Origin: a virus
Virus record (IMG/VR): IMGVR_UViG_3300034375_008961
Coordinates: 1 to 29,572 of that record
Strand: one strand, 5' to 3'
Length of the DNA: 29,572 nt
Positions 7,256 through 13,391 of the stretch are shown piece by piece. Each line of letters starts with the position of its first letter. Position 1 is the stretch's first letter. A program made the translations under genes and the position numbers. The notes under the pieces are model-generated. The model was given only the letters and a program-made list of their open reading frames with translations, did not search any database and was not told where the DNA came from.

Positions 7256-7368
7256 CGCACAAAAATGCCGGGGCAGGTCTGCACCTGCCCCGGCTCTCCT
7301 TTGTTCTCCCACCGATGGCAGGCAACCACAAAACCTGCCTCGGTTGCGAATTCACTGGCGGCCATCAT
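7252..7368 (-). CDS. 38-aa ORF containing a terminator-like hairpin
   Basis: The frame starts MMAASEFATEAG and ends PGIFVR. Its ATGATG overlaps the RHH stop upstream (7365-7367) and its TGA overlaps the next start as ATGA (7252-7255). That double overlap is the pattern of genuine genes in this operon. Codons about 25-34 form a 12-bp perfect inverted repeat followed by ATTTTTG. It may be a translated leader whose ribosomes control an attenuator, a real small protein, or a spurious ORF over a terminator. Confidence 0.35.
   Translation of the reverse strand: MMAASEFATEAGFVVACHRWENKGEPGQVQTCPGIFVR
7261..7294 (-). terminator. Strong intrinsic-terminator-like hairpin
   Basis: The arms GCCGGGGCAGGT (7267-7278) and ACCTGCCCCGGC (7283-7294) pair perfectly over 12 bp with a 4-base loop. 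On the minus strand the stem is followed directly by ATTTTTG. This is the shape of a rho-independent terminator, oriented to stop transcription from the RHH gene before the rest of the early operon. It lies inside the 38-aa ORF, so it may work as an attenuator rather than a constitutive stop. Confidence 0.7.
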
Positions 7369-7532
7369 GCGTCGGCCTCCTCCTTGTGCTTCTCGATGTC
7401 GGCCACAACCAGGTGCAGCAGGTAGCTGCTCCAGTTCACCCGCTGCGCTGCCCCGTGAATGTTCTCGACCTTTTCGATCAGCTCCTCATCGATCTGCACG
7501 CTTTTTTTTGTCTTCTTCTTCTCAACTGTCAT
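7365..7532 (-). CDS. Small ribbon-helix-helix (RHH) DNA-binding protein, first gene of early operon
   Basis: 55 residues. The N-terminus is basic (MTVEKKKTKK). A beta-strand (SVQI) and helix A (DEELIEKVENI) follow, then a turn (HGAAQRVNW) and helix B (SSYLLHLVVADIEKHK). This is the order and length of a CopG/Arc-type RHH protein, which dimerises through the strand to contact DNA. It is the promoter-proximal gene of the minus-strand early operon and sits opposite a second RHH gene across the control region 7533-7703. Autoregulation is therefore likely. Too short for automatic ORF lists but well supported by structure pattern and by its overlap with the next frame. Confidence 0.65.
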   Translation of the reverse strand: MTVEKKKTKKSVQIDEELIEKVENIHGAAQRVNWSSYLLHLVVADIEKHKEEADA

Positions 7533-7703
7533 GAATCGTTATTTACTGTTGATAACTGCAAAAAAAAAAACGCTCAATGCGCGCCCGCAGCCCTTAATAA
7601 CTGTTAATTATTGTTAATGGTTATTAACCATCTATAACGACGCGTAACGGTTGGCAATCTTTTTTTTCGCCATTTGCGCACTTTTCGGCTAGGGTGCGCC
7701 ATC
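7533..7703. promoter_or_regulatory. AT-rich divergent control region with GTTA/TAAC half-sites
   Basis: 171 bases between two divergent RHH genes, far more AT-rich than its surroundings. It holds an 11-base A run (7560-7570) and at least eight GTTA or TAAC tetramers. A near-perfect palindrome ATGGTTATTAACCAT lies at 7617-7631. A plausible minus-strand promoter is TTGAGC (7572-7577) and TATCAA (7549-7554) with 17-base spacing, leaving a very short leader before the ATG at 7532. No convincing plus-strand promoter was found. Likely operators for one or both RHH proteins. Confidence 0.55.
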
Positions 7704-7898
7704 ATGGCAAAGAAATCCAAGTCTGCGCCAGGCCCTAGTTCCTCCAACAACAGGGTATTTAAAACCAAGTCGATTTCCATACACCCCGACATCCTAGCCG
7801 ATGTCGAGGCCCGCATGGAGAAAGCCAGGATACACTCGTTCTCCGAGTACATCGCGAGCTTGATCAGGGAGGATCTTTCGCGACACAACCCTAAATAA
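7704..7898 (+). CDS. Ribbon-helix-helix (RHH) DNA-binding protein, divergent
   Basis: 64 residues from the ATG at 7704; an upstream in-frame ATG at 7674 would add an implausible cysteine-containing leader. The flexible basic N-terminus (MAKKSKSAPGPSSSNN) is followed by strand TKSISI, helix HPDILADVEARMEKA and helix SFSEYIASLIREDL, the classic RHH layout. It is one of only two plus-strand genes in the window and diverges from the early operon, the position normally held by a lysogeny repressor. It ends just before a 14-bp hairpin shared with SSB. Its role as a phage repressor is inferred from context. Confidence 0.75.
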   Translation: MAKKSKSAPGPSSSNNRVFKTKSISIHPDILADVEARMEKARIHSFSEYIASLIREDLSRHNPK

Positions 7899-7904
7899 AG
7901 ATTC

Positions 7905-7937
7905 GCAGCAGGTGCACGCCTCCCGTGCGCCTGCTGC
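7905..7937. terminator. Bidirectional hairpin between convergent RHH and SSB genes
   Basis: GCAGCAGGTGCACG (7905-7918) pairs with CGTGCGCCTGCTGC (7924-7937) over 14 positions with one G-U wobble and a 5-base loop. On the minus strand it is followed by the T-rich GAATCTTTATTT. It sits between the RHH stop (7898) and the SSB stop (7946), so it can terminate both transcripts. Confidence 0.7.
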
Positions 7938-7945
7938 CCCCTTCC

Positions 7946-8287
7946 TTAATCCCTGCGACCGCCGAGCAGCTGGATATTCTCAGCCACGATCTGGAGCTTG
8001 CTGCGCTTTTGGCCAGACTCCTTGTCGAGCCAGGTATCCTGCTCCAGGCGGCCCTCCACGTATAACGGCGCGCCCTTGGTGCAGTACTGCGCCACGACTT
8101 CAGCCTGGCGGCCCCAGACCTTGATGTCGACGAACGTCGCGCGTTCGTGCTTCTCGCCCGCGTCGTCCTTCCAGACATGATTCACTGCGAGCGCGTTCTC
8201 GAGCAGAGCGGTGCCCCTCGGCAGGTGCCGCAGTTCGACCTCGCGCGCGAGGTTTCCGATCGTGATCGTTTTATTTACGTTTGCCAT
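7946..8287 (-). CDS. ssb: Single-stranded DNA-binding protein
   Basis: 113 residues. The OB-fold features are clear: ITIGNLAREVELRHLPRGTAL, then FVDIKVWGRQAEVVAQYCTKGAPLYVEGRLEQDTW, then LQIVAENIQLLGGR. The acidic C-terminal peptide that recruits partner proteins in bacterial SSBs is absent; the protein stops at GGRRD. It would coat single-stranded phage DNA during replication. Here it is the last gene of the late/lysis transcript, away from the primase and helicase. Its start overlaps the end of the zinc-ribbon ORF. Confidence 0.92.
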   Translation of the reverse strand: MANVNKTITIGNLAREVELRHLPRGTALLENALAVNHVWKDDAGEKHERATFVDIKVWGRQAEVVAQYCTKGAPLYVEGRLEQDTWLDKESGQKRSKLQIVAENIQLLGGRRD

Positions 8288-8403
8288 TTTGGATTCAGAA
8301 ATAGAAATTTACAGGTGATACAGATCGGCCCCGCAGTACCAACAGACATCACTCGCCGCCGATAGCAGCGAGGACAAAGCGGTCGCCGCTTGCGGCCGGT
8401 CAT
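8275..8403 (-). CDS. 42-aa zinc-ribbon microprotein
   Basis: The ATG at 8403 overlaps the endolysin-like stop as ATGA, and the TAA (8275-8277) lies inside the first codons of ssb. The overlaps on both sides argue that it is translated. The peptide is very basic at its start (MTGRKRRPL) and has CPRC (10-13) and CITC (28-31), two CxxC knuckles 14 residues apart that fit a single zinc ribbon. No family name can be given; a small nucleic-acid-binding protein is likely. It is short enough to be missed by most gene callers. Confidence 0.5.
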   Translation of the reverse strand: MTGRKRRPLCPRCYRRRVMSVGTAGPICITCKFLFLNPKWQT

Positions 8404-9038
8404 AAATAGCGAGCACTTACCAAGAGATCACCGCGGCGGCGAGCGGTCTCATCGATCAGCACATAATCGAACGAGCGCACTGACGCGCCCCAGTCGTTCT
8501 TCCGCTGCGGAGCGTGGTAATGCTCGAGCAGGCGGTAGACATGCGGGCGCAGCGTGGCCCAGACGTCGGGCGGATTCGTCTGGCAGCCGAGGCTGCTCGT
8601 CGAGGATCCGCTGCCACTGTGCCAGTTGATCGCATGCCAGCCTGTATGCTCGTATGGGCCATCTTCCCCGTCGCGCAACACCGTGAACTTTTCGCACTGG
8701 CGAAACGCGACGCGGCCGCGGTGCAGTCCAGTGCCGTAGCGATGGATCCCGGTCTTCAGCATGGCCATGCCCTTGCGCGCGCCGGTGCCGTGGCCCGCGC
8801 GATACCCATTCGGATCTGTATTCGCCTGGGCGGCCAGATACCCGTCCGGCCAGCAGACGAAGTGGGCATCGTCGTATATCCGCCGATCATTCGCACCCGC
8901 CTCGCCCATGCTATCGAGATAGTATCCGCGTATCGCGACGACGGCGACAGGGCTGCGCGCCTGGGTGACTCCATTCGCCTCGAGGATCGCGCGCACCTTC
9001 GCCTCGGGCAGGCGTGGTTTTTTCGTCTTTGGTCTCAT
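8400..9038 (-). CDS. Putative endolysin / L,D-transpeptidase-like peptidoglycan enzyme
   Basis: 212 residues with no signal peptide. The C-terminal half contains INWHSGSGSSTSSLGCQTNPP (137-157 region), where His140 and Cys152 sit in an HxGx(n)SxGCQ arrangement. This resembles the His/Ser-x-Gly-Cys site of L,D-transpeptidase-fold proteins and several phage cell-wall proteins. The N-terminus is basic with an embedded helix (AKVRAILEANGV). It follows a small membrane protein and lipoproteins and overlaps the preceding stop by ATGA, so it closes a lysis-like cassette. Enzyme class is inferred from one motif plus context; a wall-acting virion protein is an alternative. Confidence 0.55.
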   Translation of the reverse strand: MRPKTKKPRLPEAKVRAILEANGVTQARSPVAVVAIRGYYLDSMGEAGANDRRIYDDAHFVCWPDGYLAAQANTDPNGYRAGHGTGARKGMAMLKTGIHRYGTGLHRGRVAFRQCEKFTVLRDGEDGPYEHTGWHAINWHSGSGSSTSSLGCQTNPPDVWATLRPHVYRLLEHYHAPQRKNDWGASVRSFDYVLIDETARRRGDLLVSARYL

Positions 9039-9232
9039 TCGCCTGCGTAGGTTCGTGCGATCTTTTCCAAACTGTCGGTCTGCCGCTCGAGCAGCTGGCG
9101 ATAGATGCCATCACGATCCTGCATCGCCGCGATTCGCTCCTTGTGCGCGAGCCAGAGCATCAGCCCGATGAGAGCCGCGAGCACCGTCGCGATGCTCGCA
9201 TTGGTGATCAGTTTAATCGTTTCGAGCGTCAT
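9035..9232 (-). CDS. Small inner-membrane protein, holin- or i-spanin-like
   Basis: 65 residues from the ATG at 9232, which overlaps the lipoprotein stop as ATGA. One N-terminal transmembrane segment (NASIATVLAALIGLMLWLA, about 11-29) is followed by a charged coiled-coil region (HKERIAAMQDRDGIYRQLLERQTDSLEKIARTYAGE). A single anchor with an extramembrane coil fits an Rz-type inner-membrane spanin. Paired with the preceding lipoprotein it could form a spanin complex, though the order is the reverse of classical Rz/Rz1. A holin is the alternative. Confidence 0.55.
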   Translation of the reverse strand: MTLETIKLITNASIATVLAALIGLMLWLAHKERIAAMQDRDGIYRQLLERQTDSLEKIARTYAGE

Positions 9233-9360
9233 CGATCGAGCCGTGCATTCTCCGCCTCCCACAGAGCACGCGACCAGGGCGCATACGCCCTGTTCTGCGA
9301 AGACAGACATCCAGCCGATAGCAGCGCAACGATGGCAGCGATAATGAGAGCAGGCCTCAT
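9229..9360 (-). CDS. Small lipoprotein, o-spanin (Rz1)-like
   Basis: 43 residues from the ATG at 9360, whose ATGA overlaps the upstream stop. The signal sequence MRPALIIAAIVALLSAGC has a clear lipobox (LLSAGC, Cys18), leaving a mature lipoprotein of about 26 residues (SSQNRAYAPWSRALWEAENARLDR). This size matches outer-membrane spanin subunits. It overlaps the membrane/coiled-coil gene that follows. Confidence 0.55.
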   Translation of the reverse strand: MRPALIIAAIVALLSAGCLSSQNRAYAPWSRALWEAENARLDR

Positions 9361-9551
9361 GGTGTGTCCGACTCCGACGTCGGCGGCGGATTGCGCTGCG
9401 CTCGCTCGATCAGGTCGGCGAGCGTCACCCACTGGCCATCCACCCAAATCTCAAACGGTCGGCCTGGAAAGGCTCGCGTGCGAAAGTCGCCCTCGGCCTC
9501 GATCGCGCCTGGCTCGCGACTCGGTATAGGCAGGTCTCCGAATGCGGTCAT
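9357..9551 (-). CDS. Hypothetical small protein in the lysis region
   Basis: 64 residues, soluble, of unrecognised family. It contains the run FPGRPFEIWVDGQWVTLADLIERAQ (about 28-52), a beta-hairpin-like stretch and a helix. The ATG is 2 bases after the stop of the preceding lipoprotein and its stop overlaps the next start (ATGA), so it is part of the operon. Confidence 0.55.
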   Translation of the reverse strand: MTAFGDLPIPSREPGAIEAEGDFRTRAFPGRPFEIWVDGQWVTLADLIERAQRNPPPTSESDTP

Positions 9552-9553
9552 GA

Positions 9554-9910
9554 TTATTCAGCGAATTGCAGGCGACGCGTATTCTGGCGCAGCGTCTCGA
9601 GCCGCACGCGCTCCTGCGCGCTGATCGACTGGCTCTGCAGCGCAGCGTCTGTATCGACCGCCTCGTTGTCGTAGTAATTATCCGACAGCTGATTGATACC
9701 ATCGACCACCACCTTCGCGGTGATCGTCTTGCGCGCGGCGTCGACCAGTGCGTCGAGACTGTGATCGTTATTGTGCGCCGCCTCGAATCCAGGCGCGCGC
9801 ACCTCGCCGCGGCCGCCGAGGCTCCAGTGCGTGGTCGATGTGCCATCGGTGGCGCTGTAGCTGCAAGCCGCCAGCAGAGTCGGTATGATTATCATGCCGT
9901 GCCGGTTCAC
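9554..9910 (-). CDS. Predicted lipoprotein with helical mature domain
   Basis: 118 residues from GTG 9910, chosen because GTGA overlaps the preceding stop exactly as other junctions here do. It also supplies basic residues (NRHG) to the signal peptide; the ATG at 9895 is the alternative. The signal NRHGMIIIPTLLAAC ends in a lipobox (LLAAC). The mature part is polar, with helices DALVDAARKTITAKVVVDGINQL and SAQERVRLETLRQNTRRL. Its function is unknown; an envelope-attached lysis or superinfection-exclusion protein would fit. Confidence 0.55.
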   Translation of the reverse strand: MNRHGMIIIPTLLAACSYSATDGTSTTHWSLGGRGEVRAPGFEAAHNNDHSLDALVDAARKTITAKVVVDGINQLSDNYYDNEAVDTDAALQSQSISAQERVRLETLRQNTRRLQFAE

Positions 9911-10158
9911 TTTCCTGTGCCGATACCGCTCACCGGGATCGATGTGTCGACTGATCGCTCGCGATTGATCCAGATCCCGATGCCTGGCTTCCACTCGCCG
10001 AGCGGCAGCTCGATGCCGAAGACTGTGCGGCGACCGATGACGAGCTCGCCGCGCGCACCAGCGTCAGCGTCGGCGGTGCGCAGGATGCCCGTCGTAGTGC
10101 ATCCACCACCGAGCAGGACGATGGCCAGACTGACTGCGATAGCGCGTAGAGGTCTCAT
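9907..10158 (-). CDS. Predicted lipoprotein
   Basis: 83 residues. The signal MRPLRAIAVSLAIVLLGGGC has a basic start and a lipobox (LLGGGC, Cys20). The mature part has about 63 residues and looks beta-rich (ELVIGRRTVFGIELPLGEWKPGIGIWINRE). The start overlaps the previous stop (ATGA) and the stop overlaps the next start (GTGA). Family not recognised. It is one of three lipoproteins in this cassette. Confidence 0.6.
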   Translation of the reverse strand: MRPLRAIAVSLAIVLLGGGCTTTGILRTADADAGARGELVIGRRTVFGIELPLGEWKPGIGIWINRERSVDTSIPVSGIGTGK

Positions 10159-10436
10159 AATGCGGCATCCTCCGCTGCATTCGTTTCAGGCCCTGCCCAT
10201 CCGTCGACGGTCGCGCCGATCTTAGCCTGCCGCTTGCGGATGAACCTGGCGTCCAGCGAGCGCACCGTCCAGTCGGCCAGCGCGCCGAGCAGCACTGCGA
10301 TCGCGCCGATGATCGCCTGCGCGTTGTCCTCCGTAGCAATGCCCCAGGAAGCCAGCGCGGCCCCACCCTTGGAGGCCAGATTCTGCGCCACCTTGCCGAG
10401 CGTGGAATGAATAAAAATCAGCGTTTTTTCCAACAT
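10155..10436 (-). CDS. Holin-like small membrane protein
   Basis: 93 residues from the ATG at 10436. One strong transmembrane segment lies at about 39-58 (AQAIIGAIAVLLGALADWTV), and a weaker hydrophobic region at about 20-33 (ASKGGAALASWGIA) could form a second. The segment after the membrane is basic (RSLDARFIRKRQAKIG). Size, position before the lipoproteins and membrane content suit a holin. A TTG at 10535 overlapping the upstream stop (TTGA) would add 33 arginine-rich residues; I regard that as less likely. Confidence 0.5.
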   Translation of the reverse strand: MLEKTLIFIHSTLGKVAQNLASKGGAALASWGIATEDNAQAIIGAIAVLLGALADWTVRSLDARFIRKRQAKIGATVDGWAGPETNAAEDAAL

Positions 10437-10531
10437 AAACGGAACGATGCGTGCGCGCTCAATCCGCTTCGGTCGTCGCTGCGATATTCGAGTGCGGCCC
10501 ACGCCGACAGACCGCCTGTCAATCTGGCAGC

Positions 10532-10864
10532 TCAATCTGACAGCTCGTCCTTGCGCACGAAGTCGCGCGTAAACTCGTCAGCGACCGCACGCAGCATGGT
10601 GCGCAGCTCCCGAATCTCGAGCTCAATATTCGCCATGCGCGCCCTGGTGTCAGGCGGCGGCAGCGCGTCGAATCGCCGATCGATCCTGGTCTCGAGAGCC
10701 CATGCATCCTGGGCGGTGAATCTTACTCCTTGCGAGAACGAGGAATTATGCTCGATGAGACTCTTCGTCACCCAGACACTCCACGGCAGACCGACGAGCA
10801 GCGCGAGGCGCGAGGCGACCTTCACCACATCAGAGTCGAGCGCGCTCCTGATTTGCTCAGTCAT
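10532..10864 (-). CDS. Membrane-anchored coiled-coil protein (holin/spanin-like)
   Basis: 110 residues. A hydrophobic segment (VASRLALLVGLPWSVWVTKSLI, about 16-37) is followed by a polar region and a coiled coil (ARMANIELEIRELRTMLRAVADEFTRDFVRKDEL, about 75-108). The start ATGACTGAG overlaps the stop of the 31-aa membrane ORF upstream. A role as accessory holin or membrane-bound lysis regulator is inferred from context. Confidence 0.55.
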   Translation of the reverse strand: MTEQIRSALDSDVVKVASRLALLVGLPWSVWVTKSLIEHNSSFSQGVRFTAQDAWALETRIDRRFDALPPPDTRARMANIELEIRELRTMLRAVADEFTRDFVRKDELSD

Positions 10865-10952
10865 ACCAATTTTTCACGCGCTGCAGCCGCCATATCAGCC
10901 ATGCAGCCAGCAGGGCCGCGCCTGCCACCATGCCGAGGAGAAACACAATCAT
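10857..10952 (-). CDS. 31-aa single-span membrane peptide
   Basis: The frame begins MIVFLLGMVAGAALLAAWLI and ends WRLQRVKNWYD. It is a single hydrophobic helix followed by a basic tail, so topology is N-out/C-in. The start overlaps the upstream stop as ATGA (10949-10952), and the stop overlaps the next gene's start region. The double overlap suggests real translation. Tiny membrane peptides of this kind occur in phage lysis cassettes (for example pinholin or antiholin roles), but no homology is claimed. Confidence 0.5.
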   Translation of the reverse strand: MIVFLLGMVAGAALLAAWLIWRLQRVKNWYD

Positions 10953-11470
10953 GTTACATTCGTGTCCGTGCCTGCGATCAGGATATCGACATTCGCGCCT
11001 GTCGCCGAATTACACTCAAACGTCAGGCTGGCACCAGATCCAGGCACTGCCAGACCGCTGGGCGCGAATCGTATGATCGAGTCCTCGCGCGTCGCTGTGG
11101 CGATCAGGTTAACCGTGCCAGCGGCGGCCTCGAAAAACGGATTGCCTGCCCACCCCACCACATCGATATCGATCTCGCTGTCGTTCGCACCATCGGCGGA
11201 GGCCACGCGCACCAAAACATATTTTATTGTATCTGGATCGATCGTGTCGCCGAATTCAGTTGTGCGGCCTCCCATGGTATCCATCGGATCGATCGCGATC
11301 GTCTCAGCAGCAGCCTCGAACTGGTGACTAATCTTGAGATACCAGTCCATCTCTGACGGCACCAGCTGCATATCGACGTTGATATCGGCGCTTGCGCCGA
11401 ATCCGCTGGTTACCGCCTTCGCTGCTGCGGTCGCGCGGACATTTGCGCGCAAGTGAAAGCTCGAGGCCAT
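10949..11470 (-). CDS. Phage structural protein (distal tail / virion, beta-rich)
   Basis: 173 residues, of unrecognised family. The composition is that of a beta-structured virion protein: rich in Thr, Ala, Gly, Asp and Ile with short strands (DWYLKISHQF, IKYVLVRVASADG, SLTFECNSATGANVDILIAG). There is no membrane segment. It follows the large distal-tail protein and precedes the membrane cassette, so it is probably the last virion gene. Confidence 0.6.
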   Translation of the reverse strand: MASSFHLRANVRATAAAKAVTSGFGASADINVDMQLVPSEMDWYLKISHQFEAAAETIAIDPMDTMGGRTTEFGDTIDPDTIKYVLVRVASADGANDSEIDIDVVGWAGNPFFEAAAGTVNLIATATREDSIIRFAPSGLAVPGSGASLTFECNSATGANVDILIAGTDTNVT

Positions 11471-11492
11471 GATCGAGGCCAGAGGTCAATCC

Positions 11493-12704
11493 CTAGTCGC
11501 CGTCGATCTCTACACCGATCCCGCCAATCTCGACCGAGGTGCCGCCGATCTCGACATTACTCGCCGACTCCATACACTTCTTCACCTCGTACGTGGTGCC
11601 CGTGCCCTCGTCCTGCGTCTTGGTGATCGTTCGCTGGCCGAAGTCGACCTCGAAGGCGATATCGTACAACTCGAATAAGTAACAGTTCGCATCCGAGGGC
11701 GGAGTCTCCGAGAGCTTGATGCACTGAAACGATACAGAGTCAGTGCCCTTCTCGAGCGGCTCGCACCAGGTGTAGTCCCCCTCCCACTCGACATCGGTGA
11801 TCTCGTTGTTTTTCACCGCAAACAGCCGCACCACGCGCAAGCCAGTGCCGCCCACGCCCCACGCCGCGCCTGTCTGGATCGATGCGCCAGTCATCCTCTG
11901 GTGCCACTCGCCAGCCACCACCGACGTCGAATAGCTGATCTCCACCCACACGTAAGTTTTCGTCGCAGGCGATGCCGCCCACGCCTGGCTCACCTGGATT
12001 GCGTTGTTGCTGCCGGTCTCCTCGATCGTGCCCTCACTGACCTGATACTCCCAGCCGCCCGAGCCATCGCTGCGCACCTGCCCGATCAATCGATGGTTGC
12101 GGCCGAATCCAGGACGCGAGAAGGGCATCGGGAACGGCAGGCGCGTCTCCGAGATATACGGCCGGTTCCCGTCCCATAATATATCGCACCACTCCACCCA
12201 CTCAGTGGCCGAGCCCTCCGACGTCACCGCAGGCGTATCGCCCAGGTCGCGCAGCACGAACTCCCACCCCTCGGGCGTCGCCGTGATATCGGCCGCTTGG
12301 GCCAGTCGCTCGCCAGGGTCGCCAATCTCGTAATCCTGCCGCAGCCAGAGCGTCTTGTCGGTGCCGGTCTCGCCCACTAGCGACAGGCGCAGCGGCGGAT
12401 CCGCTGGAGCAGGCGCATCGCCGTCATAAACGCCAGAGCCCATCTGCCACGGCACGCGGCCGAAGTCACGCTGGCCGAATGCAACCAGCATGCGCCCCGG
12501 ATGCAGGTGCACGTACCACCCCGCATCGTAATCGAGATACGGCTCGAGCGGGAACCTCCGCTTCTGCCAAGGTTGATCGTCCCCGTCAACGCGAGCGAAC
12601 AACCGACCGAGCAGCGCAATGAGCGTGTTCCAGCTGCGCAGGCCAGGGATCCCACCCCTGCGCAGGCGCAGGTTATCGAGCTCGGTGCGATCGCTCCGTT
12701 TCAT
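11493..12704 (-). CDS. Distal tail / baseplate protein with repetitive C-terminal tail
   Basis: 403 residues from the ATG at 12704, one base after the upstream stop. Large aromatic- and Gly-rich beta regions (PYLDYDAGWYVHLHPGRMLVAFGQRDFG, then TKTYVWVEISYSTSVVAGEWHQRMTG) look like a tail-tip or adhesin module, possibly carbohydrate-binding. The last 26 residues are a repetitive motif: NVEIGG, TSVEIGG, IGVEIDGD. A similar repeat closes the protein at 18943-19503. The position two genes after the tape measure matches baseplate or receptor-binding proteins. No family recognised. Confidence 0.65.
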   Translation of the reverse strand: MKRSDRTELDNLRLRRGGIPGLRSWNTLIALLGRLFARVDGDDQPWQKRRFPLEPYLDYDAGWYVHLHPGRMLVAFGQRDFGRVPWQMGSGVYDGDAPAPADPPLRLSLVGETGTDKTLWLRQDYEIGDPGERLAQAADITATPEGWEFVLRDLGDTPAVTSEGSATEWVEWCDILWDGNRPYISETRLPFPMPFSRPGFGRNHRLIGQVRSDGSGGWEYQVSEGTIEETGSNNAIQVSQAWAASPATKTYVWVEISYSTSVVAGEWHQRMTGASIQTGAAWGVGGTGLRVVRLFAVKNNEITDVEWEGDYTWCEPLEKGTDSVSFQCIKLSETPPSDANCYLFELYDIAFEVDFGQRTITKTQDEGTGTTYEVKKCMESASNVEIGGTSVEIGGIGVEIDGD

Positions 12705-12705
12705 G

Positions 12706-13380
12706 CTACTGCTGCTTGTCGGCGGTAGCGTCCCAACCCGTGCCCCGGTACTGGTAAACGAACGTCTCCGACCACCAGCGGCCATCGCGGCCGTTGCTGC
12801 CGTCGATGACTTTCCACTTGTTGTCGCCCGCCTCGCCTGGCGGATTTTCCAGCGCGCCGAGCGAGCTCTCGAGCAGGCTGCCGGGATCTGAGCTGTAGTA
12901 TGTCGTGACCGATACCTCCGAGGAGATGTCCCACCAGTGGCGACGCCCTGCCAGCTCCTCGGGCACTCCCGAGCCAGACATCAGTCGCTCCGAAAATTCG
13001 TCCCAGAACAGGTCGAGGTTGCCATCAAAATCAGGGTGCTCGCGCATGTCCCTCTCATTCTGCCCAGCGCGGCGGCGGATCACAGGCGGCGGCGGAGTCT
13101 CGCCAGGATCGGGCACCGTCTGCTCGTAGCGCAGCGCATACATGGCGCGGTCACCGACTTTATCCTGCGTGACCGTACAGCCCTGATACGCCAGCAGCGG
13201 CATCTGCGGCAGGCCATCAGGGCGCGCGCCGTCCACCGGCAGGAACGAAAGGTATGCTGGATACGCTGCCACGATCGAGCGGTCGAGACTGCGGCGCACG
13301 CGATCCGATGTGATCTTATCCTTTACCTCGATGATATAGGCGGATCCGTTGAGCGGCGTCCCTGTGTCTGTGCTGGCCAT
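12706..13380 (-). CDS. Distal tail protein (hypothetical)
   Basis: 224 residues, following the tape measure. It starts with a strand-like segment (SAYIIEVKDKI). It contains an acidic/proline linker (TVPDPGETPPPPVIRRRAGQNERDM, about 88-112) and a Trp-rich C-terminal part (HWWDISSEVSV, KWKVIDG, RWWSETFVYQYRGTGW). Gene order (tape measure, this, then large tail protein) suggests a distal-tail or tail-tip connector. Family not recognised. Confidence 0.6.
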   Translation of the reverse strand: MASTDTGTPLNGSAYIIEVKDKITSDRVRRSLDRSIVAAYPAYLSFLPVDGARPDGLPQMPLLAYQGCTVTQDKVGDRAMYALRYEQTVPDPGETPPPPVIRRRAGQNERDMREHPDFDGNLDLFWDEFSERLMSGSGVPEELAGRRHWWDISSEVSVTTYYSSDPGSLLESSLGALENPPGEAGDNKWKVIDGSNGRDGRWWSETFVYQYRGTGWDATADKQQ

Positions 13381-13391
13381 GAGTGAGTCGG

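Noticed and set aside
7674-7703. Extended start of the divergent RHH protein at 7674
   Set aside because: The extra ten residues (MRTFRLGCAI) lie in the control region and do not fit an RHH N-terminus; the ATG at 7704 begins a typical basic leader.
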